DNA from: Cacajao melanocephalus
Taxonomy: Eukaryota > Chordata > Mammalia > Primates > Pitheciidae
DNA length: 64,000 nucleotides
Direction of reading: 5' to 3'
Assembly (NCBI GenBank): GCA_963573385.1
Contig: CAUYLG010022115.1
Span: 124,001 to 188,000 of the forward strand
Each line of letters starts with the position of its first letter. Position 1 is the stretch's first letter. The position numbers were made by a program, and so were the translations under genes. The notes below the pieces were generated by a model that saw only the letters and a program-made list of their open reading frames with translations, searched no databases and had not been told where the DNA came from. Positions 48,099 through 60,200 of this stretch are shown in pieces.

Positions 48099-48292
48099 CT
48101 AGGAGTCTCCAGCAGCTGTTGTCCCCTTAGATTGCATGCTTTTCCTCTTGAAGACAATTGTGACAGGTCCATCAGGCAGTGCCTTGATGATGTTCCAGGC
48201 TTCAAACCGTGTGAGGCCCTGCATGGCAGTGCCAGCCAGGTGCAAGATTTCATCTCCAGGCTGGACTGTCTCACTTTGTTCTGAGGCTGCTC
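48099..48292 (-). CDS. IL16: IL16 terminal coding exon H (mature IL-16 PDZ, second half)
   Basis: Minus-strand acceptor ctccctcatttcag. It completes Gly563, then [63 protein letters not shown] and TAG at 48101-48099. This end contains the region mapped to CD4-dependent activity in human IL-16 (family knowledge). Confidence 0.96.
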
Positions 48293-51200
48293 CTGAAATG
48301 AGGGAGAAGATGATGGGTTCCATGGGTGATGGGCAACAAGGAAAGTTGCCCTCTGTCCTTGATCTCCAAGGATCCAGGATAGCTTGGAAGAGAATGGGGC
48401 ACCATCCGTTGGGAGCGTGCTTGGTGGTGGTTCTAAAATGAGGCCTCTCTTAAGATGGTGACTCAGAGGTTAGGGCACCAGGCTCCAAGGCACCAGGCTC
48501 TTGGAAAGGGATAGCCCAGGCTGTCCCCAGTGGAGGGAAATATTATGCAGCTCCAAGCCACAGCCTGGCTGGAGCACCTTCCATAGTTTAGAGTGGACTC
48601 TGGGGAACGGAGTCCTGCCCAGACCCTACTTTGGACACTGACCCAATATCCTACCCACTTCACATTTGTTCTCTGCATCTGGTGGGGTCAGCAACACTGG
48701 GTGGTATGGGAAGAGGGCTAGTGTGATTTTCGTGCAACAATCTTTACATGGATGTTGCCTCTGAGTGGCATGAAGTCCTCTGTGCCCACATAAAAGGAAA
48801 TGATCATATATGGCCCCCACTACTTCAAAGCTGCGTATGAAAGTGATGCTATTTTACTGCTTATATTAAAAGAAAAATTTCCCTCCATTTGACCCAGTGA
48901 TCCTCACAAATCCTGAATAAGAGTAGAAGATGATAATAATGAAACTATAGCTAAAGGGTATTGGGCCATTGCATTGATTACAGTAATCCTTTGAGGGACA
49001 TATTATTTGTGTTTCCTTTTAACAGGTGAGGAAACCGAGAACTCGAGTAACTGGCCCAGAGCTTCACAGCAGCTAAGTGGTGGGCCCTGCGTTGGAACCC
49101 AGACTTTCTGGCTCCAGAATCTGTATCTCTCCCTCCCACATCACCCTGCAGCTGGTGGTCTCATCCTAAACATTTAAGCCAATGGGCCCACGATGGTGAG
49201 GTGACTTGCCCAAGGTCATGCCACCAAGGTCATGTGGCAGAAGGAATACGAGAATCCAGTCCTCTTAACATTGAATCCAATGCTCCTTCCAAATTGACCT
49301 TTAAAAATTAGAAATGTCTTTCCCAGAATTGGGGTTAACATGGATTCTGGGGGACTGCCATGTAAGCCTTGGTCTACCCTCTGGGTTTTTGCAGCCACAG
49401 CAGAACTTTCTGTAACCAAACCAGTCGGCGGCAAGAGCTCATGGTAGGCAGGGGGCAGAGCTAAGAGTCCCTTAAGGTCTCAGTCTTAAGAGCCCTGAGA
49501 CACACACCTGTACCTCTTTGCCTCCTTTTTTGGATGAGGAGCCTCAGGCCCAGAAAGGAATGGTCAGGCAGAGCTGGGACTAGAACCCAGCCCAACTGCC
49601 TCTGTCCATTATGCCTCTCTACAACCCTTGCTCTGTGGCTTGGGGACCTCCAATTTGAGGAACACCAGAGAATCAGGGAGGTTTTACATGGTAGCCACAG
49701 TCATTCATGAGTTTCACAGGGAAATCTAAGTGACCCCCATATCAGACTGGTTTGTACCCCAATCCCTGAGGAACAAAATATCAAAATTTTAAAGGCAGGA
49801 GCGGATGTGTCGGGACTAGGGTAAGTACAAAGTCAGACTCTGTCTGTCTTTAAACTCCTATATTTTGTTCAACAAAATGTTTTTCTAAAATTTTTTTTTT
49901 TGAGGCAGAGTCTTGCTCGGTCTCCCAGGCTGAAGTGCAGTGGCGCAATCTTGGCTCACTGCAAACCTCCGCCTCCTGGGTTCAAGTAATTCTTCTGACT
50001 CAGCCTCCCAAGTAGCTGGGACTACAGGCACGTGCCACCATGCTCAGCTAATTTTTTGTATCTTTAGTAGGGATGGAGTTTCACCGTATTGGCCAGGCTG
50101 GTCTGGAACTCCCAACCATGTGATCTGCCTGCCTCGGCCTCCCAAAGTGCTGGGATTGCAGGTGTGAGCCAGGTTTTTATGCAGGTGTTTTAAAACACAC
50201 TGCATTAAAATCACATTAATCTGGGTTACTAAGTATTTTGGCACCCCTTTAAAATTTACACCACAGGCCAGTGCCTCATTGCCTCACACTAGAGTCCTGC
50301 CCTGCCAGCCTGAACCAAGTCCAGGACTTTTAGGTGCTTATGAGGACCCATCAAAACAGAGGCAGGTTGAGGGGATGTTTGAGCAAAGGAGAAAAAGTAG
50401 AAAAAGCAGAATTGAGCCCTAAAAAGACCAGCATGCCCATGAAGAGGACCTGGGGTTGTGGGAAACCAACTTAGCCCAGAAGGTGCCCAGAAGCCTTTTG
50501 GGGGCCTGGCCACATGCCCACAACTGGAGAGCATGCAAAGAACCGGACACGCCCCACACCTTTGAAAATCCTGTTGATGGTGAGAGGCTTGTCTCCATGC
50601 AGCGAGCCCTTCCCTCCCTCCAGGCTGAAGCCCAGCCCTCCAGACATCTTCTCCAGTGTCACCGTGCAGACTGTGGCCTCTGCTGCTGAGAAAAACACAA
50701 GGTGTCTGTTAGGGGTCTTCTCCTCTCCCAGACCACAGATGCCCTGGGCTTCAAGTGAGCCCAGGGTGGTGCTGCCCCCCCGTGTTTGCACACAGGCCCA
50801 TGTAAACACAGAATACATCTCTGCGTACTAGGCAGGCCACGTGTTCTTGGGGTCACAAATTACTGAGCAGCCCCATCAGGTCCAGCCCCAAATGGTCAAA
50901 GAGGATGTGGCCCACGGGGCTTCTGCTGAGTAGGGAACTTACTAGAATCTACAGAAAGATCACTGGCTGCAGAGTCAGTGGAGGAGTCGAGGTCGGGCAC
51001 GGTCTCTGGAGTTGGCTTCCTTGTGACAATCACAGCTTGCCTGGGCTCGCGAGCTTGGCGGAGGATGGCCAGGGCATCATTGTGCGTGGTCCCCTTGAGA
51101 GACTTGCCGTTGATGGAAAGAACCTCATTACCTTTTTGAATAGTCCCTTCCTGGGAGGCCAGCCCGTTTGGAAACACTCTGTGAACCTGAGCAAACCAAA

Positions 51201-54200
51201 GGAAGTCAGGACCAGAAATCACTCAAGTCAAGTCTGCATTCTTGCTGGAGGAGAACTGAACCAGTTAGTCAATGCTAGAGGATTTACAGGCCAACGAGGC
51301 TTAAAGGTAATTGTGTCCTAGATCAGAGCTGCTGGAACAGAGGCTAGCGTTCCCTCCTCCATGCAGAGCGGAGATTGCCAGCAGTAATGACCAGATAAGC
51401 CCTCAGAATCCATCCCAACACAGTGTCTTAAACCGTATCGCCACAATTCCAGTTGGCATTCCAGTTAAAATCTTTTGCCTCACCTACCCTAGGTCAGAAT
51501 TCCCCAAAGTAGTTTTCTTGAAGCACGACGGTATATTCATGGGTATTGTGTAAAAAAAGGGTTTTTCCTATTTTTTAAAAATAGAGACAGGGTCTCCCAG
51601 TGTTGCCCAGGATGGTCTCAAACTCCTGGACTCGAGCAGTCCTCCGACCTTGGCCTCCCACAGTGCTGGGATCACAGGTGTGAGCCACCACACTCAGCCA
51701 AGAAAAATTTTTTTTTAAATCAGACTTGAATACTGGGTCAAACAAAAGCTCTGAAACAGTCTACTTTTAAAAAGTGAAAGGCATTAGAGAGTCTACAATG
51801 CAAATTTGCATAGCAAAGTATTGGCAGGGTATTATGGGGATTCCCAAAGTGTTTCAGCAAAGAATCCTTTTCTTATAGAGAAATTCTCCGTCTCACTTGG
51901 CAGAATGCATTTTGAGAAACACTCTCCTAGGCGGTCTAGACATTTTTCTAGTTCCTCCCCTAGAAATTCTGACTCTTTACCTCCAACCACTCCTTGGTCC
52001 CCTTTCTGCAAGATATGTGGGATAAACACACAAAAATCCCATGTCTCAGCCTCTTTAATGAGGTTCGTTATAATTAAGAGGACTGACTGGTAGCATATGC
52101 GTGGAAACCACTCAAATGTGGTACCTGTAGTTTTGCTTCTCTAAATTATTTTGGTGGTGTTAGAAAAATTCTGTTACATGGTTAGACGTGGTTAGAATCC
52201 CCAGGCTGTAAATCCCAAGCATGAAGCAGAACCTCTCCTCTGAACCTCAGGTTCCTGTTCTATAAAAGAAGCATAAATGCCACCAATTTATCAATCCAAA
52301 GTGTGGGTAGGATGAATTCAGACCACAGCTGAGTGGCCAGCATGGCCATGGACAGTGCTGTGTATTAGTGCCCTTTGAATCAGTGGAGAAAGGAAGAAAG
52401 GTGCTCAAACACGGAAGGAGAAAAGTTCGTGGATGTGCTCAGCCAAAATGCGCTCCTTCCTCCTCGTTTCCTATTGTCTGCAGTGTCTCGGGTGACTGGT
52501 GAGATGACATGGGCAGAAGTTGCTACCCATGGACAGAGAAGAACATGCCTGTGCTCTTCTCACAGGCAAGCTCTCTTTTTCTTCTCTCCAAGCAGAAAGT
52601 AAACTACAGGGTCAGGAACCTTTTTGTAATACTCAGCTGTGCTCGGTGAGAGAAACAGAGACATATTGCTTTTATGTGCTTTTATGTAGTAGAGAACTCA
52701 TCAAGAAATTAAGGAAGTCACCACTGACACATGACTGCCTCTGAAGTGACAAGTGGGAACGTGCCAGATTGTCACTGCAAGAGGGTGTGGTCTGTTTAAT
52801 GCTGGCTGATGCTGTGAACTGGAGGATTTGTTTTCAGTTGGGTAAGGAAATTCAAATGAGACCAGCACAGCCCACACAAAAGATATAACAACGCAGCCGT
52901 GGGATGATGACAATGCAGTTGGCTCTGGAGACGGGAGCCATGACCGGGCTCCAGGGCTCCAGAAAACCGGCAGAACCAGAAACCATCTGGGTCAGGTACA
53001 GGTGATCTGAAGGCAGCAGCCAATGCTGATCAGATTGGATGAACCAGAATAACGGGACCCACAGGAAAAGACGAGGGCTGCCACCCGCCCGACACGGCCC
53101 CAGGCTCTGGGACGTGCTGAGTGAACAGGACCTGCCCAGTGGCCTAGTGTCGGGCATTCCTCATTTCCCCAGCACAAGGTCCCTTCCTGGCAAGTGTGCC
53201 CCCCTCCCCCAGAGCCATTGCCTCTGGCTCTGACACGCCCCTTCAGTTGCCCACTCACCGTAATCACTTTGTTTTCTAGATCTGCTCCTCCTGCCAAGCT
53301 GAACCCAAGACCAGCACCTTCCTCCTTGTGTAAGATGGTGACGTGGATGCTGTCTAACTGCTGCAGAAGGAAATACACACATACATTCAAAGACATTTTA
53401 CTGCAAGAGGATGAGCAATTTAACATCAGACTGATGTGTCATCTCAAACCCCAGCTTGGCCAGCCTCCAAGTTACATCACCTCCTCAAACCTCAGTTTCC
53501 TCATCTGTAAAAAATGGACTCTCACATGGAGCCAGGACACAGTCAGAGACTCCCATTCCAGTCTAGAGCAGGGGTCTCAAACTCAGATGCCTGTAAGAGT
53601 CAGGCAGTTCACTAAAGTGAGCAAAATGGGCAGATGCGAGTGAGGGAACTGCAGAGAGCTGAGTACATCTATCTGCTCAAAGGGTCAGCTCTATATAGGA
53701 ATACAGACCCAGAACCACCAGATCACTTTCCCAAAAAAAGTCCAGGTTTCAATTCAGGTTTTATATCTAGAATTCAATATTTTTTTAATCACGCAGATCA
53801 AATAAAATATACCTACAGGCTCTTGGGCTACCTGTTTGTACCTTGGCACTAAGGAGTAAATTTATGTCAAAGAATTCACTGGCTCAGAGTCACTGGAGCA
53901 CCTGAGTTGCAGCTGTCCCTATGACCCTAAGACCCAAAGGAATGGAAGGATATATGTACCTCACTGTACCCCCACCTCCAAGCCCCAGCACTAGCCCAAA
54001 TCTCTCAACTTTTACTCAAGTATGAGGTTACTTGCCTTGTAGAAGGCTCTTATCAGGTTAGAAAGCAAATACTCTCCCCAGAGCAGCAGCTCAGGCAGGA
54101 CAGCTCTTTGTGTTTTACATGCCTTGCCTCTGTTACTTCATTTGCGCTGAGAAAGGTCCTGGGGGATGATGATCCCAGATGATGAGTGAGAACCACAGAG

Positions 54201-57200
54201 AAAATCTCAGCCCAGCAGCACCTTGTACTCATTAGACTCACCCACACTCTTGATGTTGGAATTGCAGCTATGAATGAGGTCTCCTTGTATAGAAAATGAG
54301 AACCTCCTTATCCTCTCGTCCTAGTCTGGATCATTCTAGTACCAAAAGCCTGTGTAGGCCTGAGGCAGCCCCAGAGGGTGCAGGACCCATGAGCCCAAGC
54401 TTATCTGACTGCTGGCCCCAGCTCAGCCTGGCCACTTCCTCCGCACACCCCTGTGGGTCATGCGCAGAAAACGTGGGAAGTGGGACTTTCAGAATGACTT
54501 GGCTGAAGCGTGGGGGCCTTGCGAGCCCTGGGATCAGTCACCTCTCTGTACACAGCGGAAATAATGAAAGCACCAGGTGAGAGCTCTTGTGACCCACATT
54601 GTTTACCATGGACAGCACCCCACTAGAGACCAATGCCAGCCCAGCAGCCCAGGGGATGTGGAAACAGCACTGAACTTCAACTTGGAGACAGAAAAGCTAG
54701 GCTCTGTAACCTTGATTGAGCCTTACCTTTCTCATTTATAAAATGACCAAAGAAGACGCAAGAAGTCAATCGACTGAGTGTTTCACAAGCTAAACAGCTC
54801 TTTTCAAAGGGAAGGTCACTGTGGTCAAGTGCCACAGTGTCCCACCATCACAGGACACAAGCTGGTCTGATGTCAGCAGGCAACTCAAGCTACTTCCCCT
54901 CTGGCCCAGCTAAGGTGACTACACAGCCATAATAAGCCATTGGTTACTGCAGATGCTTACAAACGAAACCTACCTTTAATGTTGCTTCATCCAGGTCCTT
55001 CACCTCCTCAATGAGTTTTTTTAATTCCTCTGAGCTCAGCAGGGAGATAACAGACTGACTGGACTGAGGGGAGCAGTGGTCCCCATCATCGGCTTCCTTG
55101 GCCTCTGTGAGACCCTCTGTATATTCTCTCAGCTCTGAAAGGCTTTCATGGGGAGAAACAACACACAGTAGGAATCATAATATTAAAAAGAGCTAACAGT
55201 GATTGTGTAATTACTCTATCCCAAGTATGGTACCAAGCACTTATGTGCATATTATTTGATGCAACAAATCTATGAGTAGATCTCTTTACTCTACAGATAT
55301 TTCCCAGCAGCGTAAGAACAATAAATGCAGAGCTATTCGATCAGAGGGAAGACCAAGCCCCATCCCTACAGCAGGAGCCCCATGGCACCTCTGAGAGTCC
55401 CCTGGTTCTACAAGGCAGGTCTTGTCCACCACCTAATTTCAGCTGAAGAGGAATCAGGGTGAGCATGGAAGGAACCTGCTCATGGTCAGAATTAGTGCCT
55501 GAGCTGGGACGAGGACCCAGACATCCTAACTCCCTGACCAGGGAGTTGAACCCATGTGCAGAGTGCAAGTGGATTCCTTTTGAAGAGCAGTAAGAATTCC
55601 CGATGGATAATCTCCTGGCCTCACTGTGGTCTTTCTGAGTAACCGCAGGACATTTTAGATGCGCATCAGCCTTCCATATCTCCACAGCCGTGCAACCCCC
55701 CATGAGCAATTCACCAGGGAGCCAGTCCCTTCCCCTACCTCCCAGCCCTCCTGAAGCCAGGTGTTGTGAAAACTCCTCTTTAATATGGAAGGCACAGGTG
55801 TAATACCTACAGATAGACACACGCACACACACACACACATCTGCGCACACATGTAAAGAGGCAAAACAATCCTTTAGCCAGCATATCTGAGAAATTTTTA
55901 AAATGATATATAGAATTATTTTTAAAAAGATGAGAAAGAAAAAGATGAGAAACACCAGGTGTAGAAACTCACTTGAGCGAGAACCCCATGTCCGAGGCAG
56001 ATGTTTCAGCTGAACCATTTGCAGCTGGGTCTTCGTTGGATGATGATGCTGGAGATGCCCCTTCCTTGGGGACGCAGGGAGTCTGGCCCCAGGAGACAGA
56101 AGACGGAAGGCACAGCAAGGATTTCATGACGGCCGACGACACTTGGCTGCTGATAGAGTAGAGTTTGCTGGTCTTCTCATCAAGTAGCTTCGTCTCACAG
56201 GACTGGGACCGAGTCAAGGGGAAGCTCCGTGCTCGCTGGCTTGGCATCTTGAGCACTGGGCCTTGAGACTCCTCAGTCTGTGTTGTCAGCAGCCTTGGGA
56301 GCGGGTCCGGGCCAGGAGGAAGACTTTTCTCACTGGGCTGCCGCCCTGGGGGAGGGGACTCAGACACACCTGGGTCTCTGGCCTCGGAGGCTGCAGGAGA
56401 CCCCGAGGGCAGCACTTGCTCTGTCTCCTGGGGTGCAAGAGTGGGTGCAGCCCCTCGGCCCAAGAGTCCAGGAAGCTGACCTCCCTCATGCTTCCCAACA
56501 GGCTTTGTTGCCTCCCCAGAGGAGAGCTGTAGACTGAGTCTCTGGGCTCCTTTGTCAGGCCGTTGAGAGGAGCCAAAGGTTTCGAAGGAGCTGATTCTCT
56601 GCTTGATGGAGGAGGTGGAGGAGGAAGCCTGGGTGTGTGATCCTGGGTGCTCCCTGGAAGCAGGCGCTGGCTGGGCGGACAAGGCAGGATCGGGGAGCCT
56701 TCTTGGGTCGGAAGCACGGTTCCTCAAACCTTTCAAGCTTTGACGAAACCAGGCTGGCTTGGGAGCCACTGGGGGACCCTTCTTCACAGCGCTGCTGTCT
56801 GCTGGCCTGTAAACTTTGGGAGTGCCATTGGCCGTCTCCAGCTTTGGTGGGGTCCCATCTGGGTGGCCCTGTGTCCCATCGTCTTCACTCAGGCTGGCAT
56901 TGGGCCGGAGAGGCATGTGGCTATGGTTCTCACTCATGATGGGGCTAAATAAGTTTTTGATGCAGTCGGAAATTCGAACCCAAGGGTCTTCGGCTGTGGT
57001 ATCAAAGCTATAGTCCATCCGAGCCTGCCTCTTAAGCAGTGGGTGTTTTATCAGAGACGTTTGGGTCACTACCGTGCAGAAACAAGGCCAAAAGCTGTGC
57101 GTTACATCATACTGTGATGTTTCTCCCTAAATTCTAGTTTCCAAGCTGAACAGCAAGATGGATTCAAGAGGAGGAGATTGGCAGAAGTGGGAGACACCAG

Positions 57201-60200
57201 GTGGGCAAGCTCCAGGTGCTATTACCCGACTGAGTTGCCAACAGGCAGGAATTAAGAGCCAGGAGTGGAGTTAACCTCACGGGTACTCAGAGAACATCTG
57301 GGCCGATCTCTGGCATTTTGCATTTCAAGAAGGGTAAGAGGCCATCTGAGGGCAGTGCCAGGCCAAGACCCCATGTCTCCTGACTCTAGAAGTTTATGTC
57401 CCTTCTACTGCACTAAGGAGCCTCCGAGATACCGTGTTAAATGTAGAAAAGCCAAAGCAATTCTCTTCCTGTTTAAACTTCTAAGATGAAGGTCACAAGT
57501 TGGCAGCTGTTTGTGCTTTGGCCTACCCATGTCATTAAAAAGCACGGCGCTTGTGCACACCTTCCAACGGGGCCACCGCAGCTACCCACAGCTCTTCACA
57601 CTCCCTCTCACCCAGCCAGCATTTTCCACTTATGCACCTGCCTGGCCCTGAAGCTTTGTGTTTGCTGCTCTCCCTATACGCAGGTCATTGATCAGCTTGC
57701 TCAGCAAAGGAGAGTTTTCCCTCCCTCAAGAGCTGATGAAAAGGTTCCAGGTAGAAAGAAATCTGTGCCAAGGATTCTCCACCTTGGCTACACACTGGAA
57801 TCTGGAGGGCCCTAAAAATACTGACACCCACCCCTAGGTACTGATTGAAGATACCCAGGACGCAGCCTGGGTGTTGGGCATGTGATAAGCAGGGGACTGC
57901 AATATGCATCCTGTTCTGTGCCAGCCAGGACCTCAGGCATGCCCTGGAGCACACAGGAGCCTTTCTAAGAAGCCAGCACTGAACTAGCATCACATCTGTG
58001 TGGGTAGGGGAGACTGTGCCCCAGCTCTCTTTCCCAAGAGCAGAGGGAGGATGGCCTGTGTGCTCTGAGGGATGCTTGCTACTAGAATGCAACCCAGTTT
58101 AAGGAACTCTGATCCCTCCTGCCCCTTGTCTCAATGCCAGGTTTCAAAAGAAGGGAATCATGTGGAGCATTACACTGCGATGAAATCAAAGAGAAATACT
58201 ACACGTTCCAAGAGACTGGCCTTTGGCAAGTGGGCCCAGCCCTCCAGCCTGTTTCTGCATTTCTGAATGGCTTGGCTGTAAGGGGCTGTTGTGAGAAACA
58301 GGAGGCAGAGGTTCCACAGTCAAGCCCGCTGCAGATTGGGGTGACAAGCTCCTGCCAGTTCAACACTGAGGCGTTTGCTTTCTCTAGTATGTTCCTCAAT
58401 GAGGGTGACTAAGGGAAGCGAAAGGAACCGCCCCCACAGGGCCTCTGCTCTGGGTGAGATGTGCTCGATCTTTCCAAAATGTCCCTTCGCCCTCCAAAAG
58501 GCTTTCGTGGATGTTTTCTGTAGTGTTTCTCAAATAGTCATATTGGGTAGAGCCTATATGTTTTATTTTCTGCCACCTACTAGTTGCTCCTTGGAGGCAG
58601 GACCTGACCCATCTCATCCCTTTCTCTCTCTCCCTGGCATCTAGCACAGGACCTCACGAAGCCAGCATTCAGTGTGTGTTTCCTGAGTGCCTCATATGCT
58701 GGGGGTCTATGTGCTCTTCCACACATTGCTGATGAGTGAATCTGGGCTCAGAAAGGCAAAGCAGGTTGCTCAGAGACATGCTAATGATGGACAGACCCAG
58801 GATTCCCTGCCTCCAAGTCCTGTGCTCTCTTTAGCAAGAGACTAGACATTCAAGCCAAGTCTTAGCATTGCCAGGTGTACCACGTGGATGCACCCTTGTC
58901 ATCCACTTCATGGAGGAAGTGACCACTGGCAAATTCTATTTATACTTTTCTGGCACTGCAGTCTCTGACTCAGAAATCCTGAATGCAGCAGGAATGTTGC
59001 AGCTGGGATGTGGGCACCCTAGAGGCAGCTGCCCAGGATGGCTGGGTGGGCATGTCTTTGGACCTCTTCTGAGGGCTCCATCCTCCCAACTATCCAGAAT
59101 GGCCTGCCTTCCTGCTGCCACCCCCACGGCATCACCCGTCCACCCGGGAGGCTCCACACCCTGGACAGCACCTCTAGTGCTGCTGCCCAGCACCCGGGAC
59201 TCCTGACTGTTGATCAGCCGGGTCCAGCGGTGGAGTCAATGCAGAGCACGCTGATCCTCAGGCCAATCATGCTCTTATCCCTGCACATTTTTTCAAAAGA
59301 CCCTTCCTTTTGGAAGATCTCATTGGAAGCTTACCTGGGCTGGCTCTTCTCTGCCCTGGCTCACCCTCTGTGGAGGACGTGGTCTGTGGGCCGACACCAG
59401 GTCCTGGGCAGCCAGCAGAGGCACTAGGACTTCTCCCTGCTGTGTCTTCCTGTGGCAGCAGCAGTGGCAGCAGCTCTCTGGCTTCCTGTGGTGTAAACAG
59501 GAAGCGAGACCGTGTCAAAACGGTAGCCTTCAGCCGTGAGAAGGCGAGACACGCTTTGATTGGGATGGAAAAACAGATACGGAGCTGCTTGTAAAGCAGG
59601 TTCTTTTCTCCTTGGTCTGACATGGCAGAGCCAGCATCTCCTAGACAGACAGAGCAGCCCTCGACTCCCGCGACCTGGTGTTCAGGACATGGGCTCATAC
59701 TGTGGATGTATGACCCTGGCTCTCTGTGACGGGAACAAAAGGCTTTGAGTGTGGAAGGGACTGGCATGCCTTCAGTTACAGCTACATCTTGGTGAACTAC
59801 CCACCCCAGGAGGGTACAGGGCAGTGTTGAAAAAAGGTGGCTAAAAACCTGCCAGCTAGTGTTCCTCAAGGTTAGAGCACTCAGAGAAAAATGCTTGTCA
59901 ATTGCTGTCACTTGTTAAGTACTCTTCAAATATTTAGTAAGCATTCTGGGAAGGATGACAGATACTCAGCACCTGTGCCATTGCTCCCCTCTGTGGCACC
60001 GAGGGTGACATCATCAATCTGTTGCAGAATTGTTTCCACCACTGAGCCTGGATGCAGCCTTGGGTCCCTCCCAATACAGCCTAAGGACACGATGGGCCAG
60101 GCTCGGAATAGCTGCACAATACTCGAAGAATTTTTGGATTATTGCAGTGTGCTTAAGGTGCTGTCAGAGCTCAGAGGAAACAGAGAGACCAGATCTATCC

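Larger units (their letters stand above)
51187..54973 (-). other. IL16: IL16 introns around exon E
   Basis: Contains an Alu monomer at 51571. 51840-54960 has MIR-like scraps (53440-53520, 54660-54760) and otherwise unique sequence with no recognised exon besides 53259-53360. Confidence 0.6.
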
